A DNA stretch of 64,000 bases from an uncultured Actinomycetes bacterium (GCA_903822425.1 CAIJOY010000007.1:1-64000); one strand, 5' to 3'; positions 13,587 through 24,149 are shown, counted from the first letter of the stretch. The notes: generated from the sequence alone by a model not told the origin. Translations and numbers: made by a program.

Positions 13587-14558
13587 ATGAGTATTGATAT
13601 CTCTGTTGCTGCCCCTGCCACAAGTGTAGAAGGTCGCTCACCTGCTCAATTGGCTTGGAGTCGCATCAAGAGCGATCGCACAGCTTGGGTCTCCGGCGTA
13701 GTCGTTCTCTTCTTTGTATTGCTGGGAGCAATTTCTCCTATTTTCCAAAGAATCATGCACTTGAGTCCAGATCAATTTAGTCCTGAAACTCTTGATGAAA
13801 ATATGGGCGCAATGCCCATTGGACCATTTGGCGGTATGTCCACTGCGCATTGGCTTGGTGTAGAACCGCGCACAGGTCGCGATGTGTTTTTGAGATTTGT
13901 TTTTGGTGCGCGCACTTCTTTATCAATTGCACTTATAGCTACCATTGTCGCCACAATAATCGGAGTACTCATCGGATTACTTTCTGGCTTTTTTGGTGGC
14001 AAAATCGATCAATTCTTTTCACGCCTCATGGAGATCGTCCTTGCATTTCCTTCAATTCTTTTTGCTCTAGCCATCACACCAGTGCTCGAGAGCGTTTTAC
14101 AAGATGCGGGATTGCCTATCGGCAATCCAACACGTATCCCCGTGATGATTTTTGTGATTGCAACTTTTGGCTGGCCATACATTGCTCGTATTGTGCGCGG
14201 TCAAGTCATTTCGATGCGGGAACGTGAATTTGTCGATGCAGCCAGAGCCCTTGGTGCTTCTCGTGCCCACCTAGTTTTCAAGCAAATCCTGCCCAACCTT
14301 TGGGCGCCGATTTTGGTAACAGTTGCGCTTAATATCCCTACATTTATCACTACCGAAGCTGCCCTGACATTTCTTGGCGCCGGCGTAATTGAACCCACCT
14401 CAGACTGGGGAGCGATGCTTTTGGCTTCTGTTCCTTTTTATAGCGTTGATCCGATGTATACGGCGATCCCTGGCTTTGCACTATTTTTTCTCGTACTTGC
14501 CTTTAATTTATTCGGAGATAGCGTGCGCGATGCACTCGACCCAAAGAGTTCCCGATGA
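13587..14558 (+). CDS. Dipeptide/oligopeptide-type ABC transporter permease (DppC/OppC-like)
   Basis: GVEPRTGRDVFLRFVFGARTSLSIALIAT; EREFVDAARALGASRAHLVFKQILPN permease EAA loop. Confidence 0.92.
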   Translation: MSIDISVAAPATSVEGRSPAQLAWSRIKSDRTAWVSGVVVLFFVLLGAISPIFQRIMHLSPDQFSPETLDENMGAMPIGPFGGMSTAHWLGVEPRTGRDVFLRFVFGARTSLSIALIATIVATIIGVLIGLLSGFFGGKIDQFFSRLMEIVLAFPSILFALAITPVLESVLQDAGLPIGNPTRIPVMIFVIATFGWPYIARIVRGQVISMREREFVDAARALGASRAHLVFKQILPNLWAPILVTVALNIPTFITTEAALTFLGAGVIEPTSDWGAMLLASVPFYSVDPMYTAIPGFALFFLVLAFNLFGDSVRDALDPKSSR

Positions 14559-14625
14559 TCAGAGATGGTTATCAGGAGTTTTACCCCCAATCCCGTGGAG
14601 CAATCCCTGCAAAGAAAGGTCTCTA

Positions 14626-16353
14626 ATGAGCCTAAGCAAAAAAGCTATTGCGCTAGTTGGAACACTCGCTCTGGGTGTTACAGCTTTCGTCATGGCACCA
14701 AGTACACAAGCGGCGTCAGCCGTTAATGGTCCTGCACCTGCAATTCCAGGGGCAACAAAGGGTGGAATTCTTACCATCCTCAATCAGTATGACTTTGAAC
14801 ATCTAGATCCAGCTCGTAACTACGTTGGTAGCGCGCTCGATTTCTATCGTTTCTTTGTTCGTACTCTTACTCAATACCGCACAGTTGATGGAAAGACCAC
14901 ACTGCAGCCAGATGTTGCTGCTGACCTTGGTACAACCCCAGATGGCGGAAAAACTTGGACATTCAAACTTCGCACTAACTTGAAGTATGAAGATGGTTCC
15001 AAGGTAACTTGCGCTGACCTGAAGTACGGCACAATGCGTTCTTTCAACGACGAAATTCTCGATGGCGGAACTACTTATGCTGAGCAGTGGTTATTAAACC
15101 CAACTAACTTCACTGGTCCTTACACACAGCCAACAGGTGACTTAACTTCAATCATTTGTTCACCAAGTGGGGATGCGATTACTTACAAGTTGTCACAGCC
15201 AATTCCTTACTTCCCATACGTAACTACATTTGGTTCTTTCTCGCCAGTTCCTAAGGCAAAAGACACTAAACTTAAATACGATGATCATCCTTTGGCTACA
15301 GGTCCATACAAGATTCAATCGTATGACCGCGGCAAGCAGATCACATTAGTTCGCAACCAATACTGGAATGCAGCGACAGATCCTGTCCGCTGGAACTACC
15401 CAGATAAGATTGTTGCGAAATTTGGATATGAGCAGAACGCTCTCGAGTCCCTTCTTCTATCTGACGCCGGTGCAGCACGTACCTCAATCTCATTGGATAC
15501 AAACGTTGTTACCAACCTTCCAAAGATTTTGGCAGCGCCAACAAAGTACAAGGATCGCTATTTGTCCTTTGCTTCTCCATACTCACGCCACCTCAACATC
15601 AACATGACTACGATCACAGATCTCAACGAGCGCAAAGCAATTCAGTGTGCAGTTGACCTCAAGACCGTAATTCTTGCTGCTGGTGGGTCAAGCGCTGGTA
15701 CATACAGCAACTCGCTGATTCCATCATCAATCTCCGATGGGTACCGTAACTTCGATGTTTGCGGTCGTGATGTGCATAAGAATCCTGAAGCACAGGTTGC
15801 TGCTGCAAAGGCGTTCTTAGCTAAGGCTGTAAATCCAAAGATGAACATCAACTTCTCATACCGTACAAAGGGCACTGAACCACAACGTGCTGCTGCGATT
15901 CAACAAGCACTTCAAGCTGTTGGATTTACGGTCACGATGAAGGCTTTGTCTAGCGCTACTTTCTATACAGAAATTGGCAAGACTGACAAGGGCGTCGTGC
16001 AGGCAGATTTGATGCAAACCTCTTGGGGTTACGACTGGGCCGCCTCTTCCGGAATTATTTTTGCGCTTCTTGACGGACGCACAATTACTCCGACAGATGC
16101 TCACAGTAATTACTCCCGTCTCAATGACCCTGCTCTGCAGGTGCTCTTTGAGAAGGCTGATTTGATCACCGACGGACCTGCCTCTGATAAGGCACTTGGC
16201 GATATTGATCAGAAAGCCATTCAAGATCTAGCAGCAGTTATTCCAATGTACTTTGAAAACACCAACGTAATTTGGGGATCAAAGCTCGGCGGAATACATG
16301 CAGACGGCGGTTGGGGAACCATCAGCCCAATCTCTGCCTATATCAAGAAGTAA
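14626..16353 (+). CDS. Extracellular solute-binding protein family 5 (peptide/oligosaccharide ABC importer), Sec signal without a lipobox
   Basis: MSLSKKAIALVGTLALGVTAFVMAPSTQAASA; LQPDVAADLGTTPDGGKTWTFKLRTNLKYEDG; ORF start moved to ATG 14626. Confidence 0.92.
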   Translation: MSLSKKAIALVGTLALGVTAFVMAPSTQAASAVNGPAPAIPGATKGGILTILNQYDFEHLDPARNYVGSALDFYRFFVRTLTQYRTVDGKTTLQPDVAADLGTTPDGGKTWTFKLRTNLKYEDGSKVTCADLKYGTMRSFNDEILDGGTTYAEQWLLNPTNFTGPYTQPTGDLTSIICSPSGDAITYKLSQPIPYFPYVTTFGSFSPVPKAKDTKLKYDDHPLATGPYKIQSYDRGKQITLVRNQYWNAATDPVRWNYPDKIVAKFGYEQNALESLLLSDAGAARTSISLDTNVVTNLPKILAAPTKYKDRYLSFASPYSRHLNINMTTITDLNERKAIQCAVDLKTVILAAGGSSAGTYSNSLIPSSISDGYRNFDVCGRDVHKNPEAQVAAAKAFLAKAVNPKMNINFSYRTKGTEPQRAAAIQQALQAVGFTVTMKALSSATFYTEIGKTDKGVVQADLMQTSWGYDWAASSGIIFALLDGRTITPTDAHSNYSRLNDPALQVLFEKADLITDGPASDKALGDIDQKAIQDLAAVIPMYFENTNVIWGSKLGGIHADGGWGTISPISAYIKK

Positions 16354-16364
16354 ATAGTCAGGCT

Positions 16365-16398
16365 GTATTTGGCGGCGGGGAAACCCGCCGCCAAATAC
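16365..16398 (+). promoter_or_regulatory. Perfect 15-bp intra-operon hairpin with GAAA loop after the solute-binding protein gene
   Basis: GTATTTGGCGGCGGG-GAAA-CCCGCCGCCAAATAC; no strong U-tract follows. Confidence 0.75.
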
Positions 16399-16433
16399 TT
16401 CTGTAATTTCCCAATTTATTGAAGAGGAGTTTC

Positions 16434-17426
16434 ATGTTCCGCTATCTGGTACGCCGCATAGTTGGTGGCGTTCTTGTGCTCGGAATTGTGAGCGCGGTAG
16501 TTTTTGGACTTTTCTTCGTATTGCCGGCAGATCCCGCCCGATTGGCTTGCGGAAAGTCCTGCACCCCAGAGTTGATGGCCCAAATTCGCCACTCACTTGA
16601 AATCGATCAACCAGTGCAAGTGCAATATGCACGTTTTATAAAAGGTATTTTCAAGGGCCGTACATACCTCAAAGGAACTGAAGCAGAAATTCAGTGTGCG
16701 GCTCCATGCTTAGGTTATTCCTTTAGAACAAATGAGCTTGTTACTGATCTCTTGAAAGATCGCGCTCCAGCCACATTATCGATAGCTTTTGGTGCCTCAA
16801 TTTTGTGGTTACTGATTGGTCTAGCTAGTGGAATTATTTCTGCTCTCAAACGGGGCACATGGATAGATAAAGCATCTCAAGGCGTCGCACTGGCAGGAGC
16901 GTCTTTACAAATTTACTTTGTTGGTTTGATTTTGCAATTCATTTTGGTAGATAAATTGCAATGGCTACATTCCCCAGGTTATGTCTCACCTTTTGATGAC
17001 CCCAAAGAATGGGCCATGGAAATGGCGCTGCCTTGGCTCACATTGGCTTTCCTATTATCTGCAATTTACGCTCGACTCACCCGTGCTGGCATGTTGGAAG
17101 TTATGAGTGAGGATTATATTCGAACAGCTCGAGCCAAAGGTCTTTCCTCCCGCCGAATAAATTTCAAACACGTTCTTCGTGGTGCGATTACACCGATTGT
17201 CACCGTGTTTGGGCTAGATCTTGGCTCACTTTTAGGTGGAGCAGTAATCACAGAATATGTTTTCAATATTCCCGGTCTTGGGCGTTTAGCAACGGATGCA
17301 GTTTCCACCGTTGACCTTCCTGTCATTATCGGAACAGTGCTATTAGCTGCGGTCTTTATTGTGGTCGCAAACCTCATAGTTGATTTTGTTTACATGTTCC
17401 TAGACCCAAAGGTGCGCCTCTCATGA
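16434..17426 (+). CDS. Dipeptide/oligopeptide-type ABC transporter permease (DppB/OppB-like)
   Basis: MFRYLVRRIVGGVLVLGIVS; SEDYIRTARAKGLSSRRINFKHVLRGAITPIVTV. Confidence 0.92.
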   Translation: MFRYLVRRIVGGVLVLGIVSAVVFGLFFVLPADPARLACGKSCTPELMAQIRHSLEIDQPVQVQYARFIKGIFKGRTYLKGTEAEIQCAAPCLGYSFRTNELVTDLLKDRAPATLSIAFGASILWLLIGLASGIISALKRGTWIDKASQGVALAGASLQIYFVGLILQFILVDKLQWLHSPGYVSPFDDPKEWAMEMALPWLTLAFLLSAIYARLTRAGMLEVMSEDYIRTARAKGLSSRRINFKHVLRGAITPIVTVFGLDLGSLLGGAVITEYVFNIPGLGRLATDAVSTVDLPVIIGTVLLAAVFIVVANLIVDFVYMFLDPKVRLS

Positions 17427-18448
17427 CCGCATTTTTAGAGGTTAAAGATCTTAAAGTTCACTTTCCCACCGAAGATGGTGTTGTTAAGGCAGTAGATGGT
17501 CTTTCATTCTCAGTTGAACGAGGAAAAACTCTAGGCATTGTGGGCGAATCTGGTTCAGGTAAATCTGTTACCAGTTTGTCGATCTTGGGATTACAAAAAG
17601 GAACACGAGCACAAGTATCAGGTGAAATCTGGGTTGATGGTAAAGATATCAATGCATCATCTGAGGCAGAAGTAAGAAAACTTCGCGGAAAATCGATGGC
17701 AATGATTTTTCAAGACGCCCTTGCTGCCTTGCACCCATATTTCACCGTTGGTAGTCAGATCGCTGAGGCATACCGAGTTCATAATAAAGTTTCTAAAAAA
17801 GTGGCGATGTCACGTGCGATCGAAATGTTGGATCGTGTTGGAATTCCAGATCCAGCAAAACGAGCAGGGGATTTCGCTCACCAATTCTCGGGAGGCATGC
17901 GCCAACGTGCAATGATTGCCATGGCACTCTCGTGCAACCCCTCACTTTTAATTGCTGATGAGCCAACCACAGCGCTAGATGTGACCGTGCAAGCACAAAT
18001 TCTTGATCTACTTCGTGATTTGCAAAAAGAATTTGGTTCAGCAATCATTTTGATTACTCACGATTTGGGAGTTGTTGCCGAGACTGCCGATGATGTTTTG
18101 ATTATGTATGCTGGGAAAGCGATTGAATTTGGATCAGTGCGTGAAATCTTGCAGCGTCCACAACACCCATACGCATGGGGCCTGCTTTCATCCATACCTC
18201 GTTTAACTGGGGCTGCAGATGCACCGCTTCTGGCAATTCCAGGGACTCCACCAAGTTTGATTTCGGTGCCAGGTGGTTGTGCTTTCCACCCGCGCTGCAG
18301 CTATGTATCAAGAGTTGGCGCGGCCTGTAACCAAGAAGTTCCACTCTTGCTATCAGTAGAAGCTGGCGCCACCCACCAAGTGCGCTGTCACCTAGATCGA
18401 TCAGCGCGCACTGAGATCTTCGCCAAAGAGATTGCCATTAACCTATGA
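17423..18448 (+). CDS. Dipeptide/oligopeptide-type ABC transporter ATPase (DppD/OppD-like)
   Basis: [63 protein letters not shown]. Confidence 0.94.
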   Translation: MTAFLEVKDLKVHFPTEDGVVKAVDGLSFSVERGKTLGIVGESGSGKSVTSLSILGLQKGTRAQVSGEIWVDGKDINASSEAEVRKLRGKSMAMIFQDALAALHPYFTVGSQIAEAYRVHNKVSKKVAMSRAIEMLDRVGIPDPAKRAGDFAHQFSGGMRQRAMIAMALSCNPSLLIADEPTTALDVTVQAQILDLLRDLQKEFGSAIILITHDLGVVAETADDVLIMYAGKAIEFGSVREILQRPQHPYAWGLLSSIPRLTGAADAPLLAIPGTPPSLISVPGGCAFHPRCSYVSRVGAACNQEVPLLLSVEAGATHQVRCHLDRSARTEIFAKEIAINL

Positions 18449-19410
18449 CCGCCTTATTGAAAGTTGAAAATCTCACTAAACATTTCCCTGGCGGCAAAGA
18501 GGGTCTGTTTGCAAAGCGCGATGTTGTTCAAGCAGTTGATGGCGTCTCCTTTGAAGTTGAAGCCGGTGAAGCACTTGGTTTAGTCGGGGAATCCGGATGC
18601 GGAAAATCCACAACTGGACGATTAATTACTCGCTTGCTGGAACCTACAAGTGGCTCGGTCACTTTTAATGGCCAGGATATTTCGCATCTTTCACAAGCGC
18701 GCTTGCGTCCAATTCGCTCAGAGTTGCAGATGATTTTTCAAGATCCTTATGCTTCTTTGAATCCCCGGCACACTGTGGGAACAATCGTTGCCACGCCGTT
18801 GCAGATCAACAAGATCAACCCGCCTGGGGGAGTCAAGAAGACCGTGCAAGAACTTCTTGAAATTGTTGGGCTCAACCCAGAGCATTACAACCGCTACCCA
18901 CATGAGTTTTCTGGTGGACAGCGCCAACGAATTGGTATTGCACGAGCACTCGCACTTCGGCCAAAACTGATTGTTGCAGATGAGCCAGTTAGCGCCCTCG
19001 ATGTTTCGATCCAAGCCCAAGTTATTAATTTGCTGCAGGATCTTCAGAAAGATTTTGGCCTTTCATTCCTTTTTATTGCTCATGATTTAGCTGTTGTTCG
19101 CCATTTTGCCCAGCGAGTTGCAGTGATGTATCTAGGAAATCTTGTTGAGATTGCTGATCGCGATACTTTGTATGCAACTCCGCGCCATCCATATACAAAA
19201 GCGTTGCTTTCAGCTGTACCTGTCGCAGATCCTGATGCAGTGGGAGCGCGTGAAAGAATTCGTTTAAGTGGAGATGTTCCTAATCCGATCAACCCACCCT
19301 CTGGCTGCCGTTTCCGCACACGGTGTTGGAAAGCTCAAGAGATTTGTTCAACTGTGCCACCGTTGTTGCAGATCGGTAAGAGCTCAGTTGCCTGCCATTT
19401 CCCTGAGTAA
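18445..19410 (+). CDS. Dipeptide/oligopeptide-type ABC transporter ATPase (DppF/OppF-like)
   Basis: [58 protein letters not shown]. Confidence 0.94.
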   Translation: MTALLKVENLTKHFPGGKEGLFAKRDVVQAVDGVSFEVEAGEALGLVGESGCGKSTTGRLITRLLEPTSGSVTFNGQDISHLSQARLRPIRSELQMIFQDPYASLNPRHTVGTIVATPLQINKINPPGGVKKTVQELLEIVGLNPEHYNRYPHEFSGGQRQRIGIARALALRPKLIVADEPVSALDVSIQAQVINLLQDLQKDFGLSFLFIAHDLAVVRHFAQRVAVMYLGNLVEIADRDTLYATPRHPYTKALLSAVPVADPDAVGARERIRLSGDVPNPINPPSGCRFRTRCWKAQEICSTVPPLLQIGKSSVACHFPE

Positions 19411-19419
19411 GATCAGTTC

Positions 19420-20457
19420 ATGACGACATCCCTTGGCGTGATTATGCGTGCCGAAATTGAGGAAGTTCCAACAGTTTTTGAGCGAATAAAAACATCTGCC
19501 GAAAGCATGAAAGCACAAATTGCTACTTTGCCATTATCAACAATTGATTCGGTGATTTTGGTTGGCCGCGGAACTTCAGACAATGCAGCGCTGTATTTGA
19601 AATATTTGGTCGAAACCAAGATTGGGATTCCGTGTGGGCTGGCTTCACCATCTGTAGTCTCCATTTACGGGACTAAATTGCGATACAAAAATGTTCTTGT
19701 TATTGCGCTGAGCCAAAGTGGCCAATCGCCAGATTTAGTTGGATATTGCACTGCAGCTCGTGAAGGTGGCGCAACAGTTCTGGCCATGACAAATGATCCT
19801 GAAAGCCCTATGGCCAAATCTGCCCACTGTCATTTGTATTTACATGCGGGCCCTGAAAAGGCAGTTGCCGCAACCAAGAGTTATTCTGCTGAGCTATTGG
19901 TATCACGAATTTTTGTTGCAACATGGAGTGGTGAGCGCGTCGATATTGATTCCATCATTACCCAAACTAAATCCAACTTAGCCCAATCTGCTCAGATCGA
20001 AAAGATCGCACAATCCTTTGACTACAGCGGTGGTCTAACCACGATGGGACGCGGATATTCTTACGCAAATGCACACGAGGCTGCTCTTAAAATTCAAGAG
20101 ACAGTGAAGATTCCCGTTGCATCATTCTCATCTGCGGATTATTTGCATGGACCCATTTCTTCTCTACACGAACAATCGCGTGTGCTCTTTTTGGCACCAA
20201 TTGGAAGTTCTGAAAGTTCCATGGCTTCAACCGTTGAGCGTATTCGCCTCATTACCTCACATATTTATTGGATCGGTGCAGGGTTTTCTCGTGATTCCGA
20301 TGAGCAATATCTAGGTGGCGCCGTGGGACTTTCTGAGATAGACGCAGTCATCGCTGACAGTGCACTGTTGCAATTATTGGCATTATTTTTGGCAATTGCT
20401 GCGGGAAAAAATCCGGATGCCCCGATTGGCCTTGCAAAAGTTACCAAAACGATCTAA
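19420..20457 (+). CDS. SIS-domain sugar isomerase/deaminase; NagB-II-like glucosamine-6-phosphate deaminase candidate
   Basis: VGRGTSDNAALYLKYLVET...IALSQSGQSPDLVGYCTAAREGGATVLAMTNDPESPMAKSAHCHLYLHAGPEKAVAATKSY: two SIS domains, no glutaminase domain. Confidence 0.8.
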   Translation: MTTSLGVIMRAEIEEVPTVFERIKTSAESMKAQIATLPLSTIDSVILVGRGTSDNAALYLKYLVETKIGIPCGLASPSVVSIYGTKLRYKNVLVIALSQSGQSPDLVGYCTAAREGGATVLAMTNDPESPMAKSAHCHLYLHAGPEKAVAATKSYSAELLVSRIFVATWSGERVDIDSIITQTKSNLAQSAQIEKIAQSFDYSGGLTTMGRGYSYANAHEAALKIQETVKIPVASFSSADYLHGPISSLHEQSRVLFLAPIGSSESSMASTVERIRLITSHIYWIGAGFSRDSDEQYLGGAVGLSEIDAVIADSALLQLLALFLAIAAGKNPDAPIGLAKVTKTI

Positions 20458-20501
20458 CCGCGTTATAGGATTACTCACATCCAACTGGGATCGGAATCCT
20501 A

Positions 20502-21101
20502 TTGAGCCGCAAGAGTGAAGTTGAATTCTCCCTCTGGGTGCGAGAGCGCCAGAGCGCATTCTTACGCGCGGCCCGTGTGATCTGTTTTGATGCTCAAAAT
20601 GCAGAAGATGTCCTACAAGAGGCGCTAGCAGATGTTTTCCAGCGTTGGGATAAATTAAAAGATCATGAAAATCCTGAGGCTTATTTAATGCGCGTAATGG
20701 TGAGCAAACACGCCGACATGCGGCGTAAATGGTGGCGGCGCCAACAAGAAAATGAAACCTCTTGGGAGTTGGCTGAAAATATTCGCTCCATTGCCGATCA
20801 ATCCGATGATGTAGCCCAGCGCCTGCTTGTTCAATCTGCTCTCAAATCTCTGAGTGCTGCTCAGCGTGCAGTCTTAGTGTTGGTCTATGAACACGGCATG
20901 GTCTTGCGTGAAGTTGCACAAGTTTTAGAACTTCCCATTGGAACCGTGGCTTCCCACTTAGCCCGAGGCAAAGCCGCCGTTGCAGCGCATATAGATTTAG
21001 TACCAGAATTTGAAAAATCCATCAAGAAGTCTTTAGCCCCAAGCAAGGTCAGCCAGAATGATGAGATTGAATTAGCGGAAGTGGTTGAATCCAATGAGTG
21101 A
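20502..21101 (+). CDS. ECF RNA polymerase sigma factor, SigE family (TTG start)
   Basis: AEDVLQEALADVFQRWDKLKDHENPEAYLMRVMVSKHADMRRKWWRR; region 4: LSAAQRAVLVLVYEHGMVLREVAQVLELPIGTVASHLARGK. Confidence 0.9.
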   Translation: MSRKSEVEFSLWVRERQSAFLRAARVICFDAQNAEDVLQEALADVFQRWDKLKDHENPEAYLMRVMVSKHADMRRKWWRRQQENETSWELAENIRSIADQSDDVAQRLLVQSALKSLSAAQRAVLVLVYEHGMVLREVAQVLELPIGTVASHLARGKAAVAAHIDLVPEFEKSIKKSLAPSKVSQNDEIELAEVVESNE

Positions 21102-21759
21102 TGTCGAGCCATTAATCAAACGCGAACTTCAGTGGATGGCACTGGGTGTGTTAGAAAATCGTGACCTAGCTGAACTAGCTTTGTATCGAGTTCGCCGCCG
21201 CCGTATTAAACGTGCGGTGAAGTTAGTGGGCGCAGTCTTTGTTGCAGCATTCGCCGTTGTTGGTTTAGTTGCTGCAATTCATGGAACATCAGCCCTAATC
21301 GGTAACAAAAGTGGGCAAGTATCTCAAAGTTCAACTGATGCTCTCAGTTCGATGACATTGCAGTCACAAATCGAGGGCTTAACTTCTGACTATCCCATTA
21401 CATGGGAGCAAAGTGTTGGCGATACCGGGGCTATCAGCAAAGCTGGCGGACTTGGTGACACACTGGGAGGATTAACGGCGCAAGGATTGAAAGTTTCATG
21501 GGAACAATGCAATGGTGCACAATGTCCCATTACATGGACTCTCAGCGTTATCAACAACACAGGTGACATTGTTTCGGTCAACCCTGCACTGATGATCTTT
21601 GTTAATCACTCACCAGTTGTGAGCGCCTCGCGTCCCACAACTGTGACACCGGGTGGCAGTGCAGTGTTGGTCTATAACTTCCCTGAATTTCAGAGCTCCC
21701 TGAAGCCCTCGGCCGGTGCCTCCTGGCAGTGGAACTGGTTTTTGACCTCTCTCAACTGA
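21094..21759 (+). CDS. Single-pass membrane protein with extracytoplasmic domain; putative sigma-factor partner
   Basis: Start overlaps the sigma gene end; basic N-terminus, one TM (LVGAVFVAAFAVVGLVAAIHG), then an extracytoplasmic Ig-like region. Confidence 0.55.
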   Translation: MSDVEPLIKRELQWMALGVLENRDLAELALYRVRRRRIKRAVKLVGAVFVAAFAVVGLVAAIHGTSALIGNKSGQVSQSSTDALSSMTLQSQIEGLTSDYPITWEQSVGDTGAISKAGGLGDTLGGLTAQGLKVSWEQCNGAQCPITWTLSVINNTGDIVSVNPALMIFVNHSPVVSASRPTTVTPGGSAVLVYNFPEFQSSLKPSAGASWQWNWFLTSLN

Positions 21760-21884
21760 AATCAGCGGTAATTGCACGCTGAGATGAGTGTCAGCACTAT
21801 GCATAAATCCCTCTATAAAATACGGTGTACCTATTAATCGCTAGCACTGGGCTGGCAATCATAACCTTGTTTGAGGGAGTAAAA

Positions 21885-24116
21885 GTGAAAAAAACCGCAA
21901 TCGCGAGAGCAACTGCTTTAGCAGTTCTCGCAGGCCTCTTTGTTGGGCTAGCCCCCGCAAACGCTGTTGTGATCCGAGTTCCTAAAACTGCGATGCAGGC
22001 CTGTGCTGTTGCACCCGGAATTTATTGCGTTGAGTCTGTAACTGTTACAGATTCATCTGGCAAGAAGATTCCTTTGCTCTACGTACCAAGTGGTGCAGAT
22101 GTCCCACAGCAAAAGACTCCATCTGACTTTTTCGCACCTGTGGCCAGAATGGTTGGCGGCAAAGTTGTGCAAAATGACTGGTGGATGTCGCAATACCAGC
22201 GCGATCCATTGACATCAGGAAAGTTAGTTGTTCAAGATCAGTCGGCTCTCCTTGGAACTGCTAATTTTCCAGAACAAGGCGCGATCTATGATCCTGTCAC
22301 TAAGAAGTTTGATATCAATAAGCCAGAAGATACTTATGCCCAACCTGTAGATTGCTGGGATCCGGTAGCACAAAAGGGCACACAAAAGCCATTTAGTGAT
22401 TGCTTCAAGGGTGCAAACGTATTCTTGCTTGATAACACAGTCCAATACATTTATTACTACCCAACACCTGCTGCAGCTGCCTCAGAGAATAAGAACTTCA
22501 AAGCCGCAACCTTTATTGATCTGGCAGAACTCTCTGCCCTTCAGCAACGTCCTACATTCGGGGCAACTTACGATGCGGCTACAAAGACATTCTCTTCAAC
22601 CGAGTCAATAGTTATCCCTCTATGGGTTACCCAGAATGCACTCGTCAACGGTTGGGCAGTTGCCGGAACAGTTGCAACAGTTCCAACAGTTGCAGCAACA
22701 GGTGCTGGTCCATTTACCAATACACCGTGCTCTGCTGCTGAATTAGCTGGCACAACTGGCGTAGGTATTCCTGAGACTCCAAGCCATGTAAAACTCACCA
22801 TTGATGCAGTTGGCGTGAAAGTTTGGTGGGATGCTCCTACCGGACCAGCGCCAGCAAGCTACACAGTGACGGGCGTTAATACCGGCGCTGTTATAAACAA
22901 GTCCACCGATGTTGGAGCAGTCTCCTGCGTTATTTTGACATGGGATTCATTTGGCGCAACAGGTGACAAATTGCCTACAGCAGCCAACCGATACGATGGT
23001 TTTTGGTTCTGGGTTGGCGCAGTTGCGACCTCTGGAACTAACTCCGGTTTCAAAGCGTGGGTCAATGATGCCTATGCAGAGAATTACACGGATCCAACAG
23101 GTGCTTTAACGCCACCACTTTCACCAGATCCTGCAACAACAGTGGGGCAACCAGCTGAGGCAGGCCGTGTACTTCCTGGACGTTGGACAAGCCCTAACTG
23201 GCAAGGTCTTAACCTTGGATCACTGGGATATGACGGACTCTACGTTGAAGCGAAATCTGCAAACGAGTTCACAAACATCTTGATGATTGACGTATTGCCA
23301 ACACTTACTGGCGCTGACAAGAAAGTAAATCTTGCCGGTCAAGTAGGAAATAAGGCATATGCAACCAGCCTTGATCCAGATGTCGTCATCTCTGTAAAGG
23401 TTCGCACAGGTCAAATGACACCTGGTGTAACAGTTGCAATCGGCGCAGATGTTGTCATCAATGGACAAAATGAAGGTGAATACACCTCCATTACTATGAC
23501 TGGTACTGCAGTCACAGTTCCATTGGCTGCAAAAGCTGCAGACTGCACAGGTGAAGCTGGAATTTCTAAGGCGAATGTTCGCCAATTCCAAGCAATTGTC
23601 CTTCCTTCCAACGATGATATGTCCGGATTTGGTGTCGATGGCACCTCAGGTGACATGTACATTGGATCCAATGGTGTCTGCTCTTTGAGCACGCCAACAT
23701 GGGATAACGCGACAAAGAGCTTTAGCTGGCAAACATCAGCACCACACTTTGCTCCAGATGGAGTCACAGTTAACCGTGGCTTCTACAAAGCAATCATCCC
23801 AACAGGAGATGCTGCAATTCTCTGGGGAATGACAAATCCTAATGATGCAGCTACAGCGCTCTCCGTTTCTGTTTCAACAGAAGCCGGTGGAAGCACTGCA
23901 GCGATCAGCAAGATTTCTGTTAAGAACGGGAAGATCATTATCGATGTTTCCGGATTCCAGTTCTCTCGTCCAAAACTTCGCATCGGTTTGAAGCCTGGCT
24001 ATAAGGCATCTAAGCCAGTGGCCAAGGCTTCAACGGTCACATGCGTTATGGGCAAGACAACAAAGAAGGTCACTGCGGTTAGTCCAAAGTGCCCTGCTGG
24101 ATATAAGAAGAAGTAA
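21885..24116 (+). CDS. Large secreted protein, unknown function, C-terminus ...TVTCVMGKTTKKVTAVSPKCPAGYKKK
   Basis: GTG start at 21885 followed by a Sec signal (KKTAIARATALAVLAGLFVGLAPANA); shares a C-terminal region with the next gene. Confidence 0.8.
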   Translation: MKKTAIARATALAVLAGLFVGLAPANAVVIRVPKTAMQACAVAPGIYCVESVTVTDSSGKKIPLLYVPSGADVPQQKTPSDFFAPVARMVGGKVVQNDWWMSQYQRDPLTSGKLVVQDQSALLGTANFPEQGAIYDPVTKKFDINKPEDTYAQPVDCWDPVAQKGTQKPFSDCFKGANVFLLDNTVQYIYYYPTPAAAASENKNFKAATFIDLAELSALQQRPTFGATYDAATKTFSSTESIVIPLWVTQNALVNGWAVAGTVATVPTVAATGAGPFTNTPCSAAELAGTTGVGIPETPSHVKLTIDAVGVKVWWDAPTGPAPASYTVTGVNTGAVINKSTDVGAVSCVILTWDSFGATGDKLPTAANRYDGFWFWVGAVATSGTNSGFKAWVNDAYAENYTDPTGALTPPLSPDPATTVGQPAEAGRVLPGRWTSPNWQGLNLGSLGYDGLYVEAKSANEFTNILMIDVLPTLTGADKKVNLAGQVGNKAYATSLDPDVVISVKVRTGQMTPGVTVAIGADVVINGQNEGEYTSITMTGTAVTVPLAAKAADCTGEAGISKANVRQFQAIVLPSNDDMSGFGVDGTSGDMYIGSNGVCSLSTPTWDNATKSFSWQTSAPHFAPDGVTVNRGFYKAIIPTGDAAILWGMTNPNDAATALSVSVSTEAGGSTAAISKISVKNGKIIIDVSGFQFSRPKLRIGLKPGYKASKPVAKASTVTCVMGKTTKKVTAVSPKCPAGYKKK

Positions 24117-24149
24117 CTCAGCTCCACACATAACGGGGTAGAAAACAGG

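Noticed and set aside
14389-14625. 79-residue N-terminal extension of the family-5 SBP ORF
   Set aside because: It overlaps the permease gene; a normal signal peptide starts at ATG 14626.
21394-21540. Repeated cccattacatgg in the sigma-partner gene
   Set aside because: Two short copies encoding PITW; likely coincidental, no wider protein repeat.
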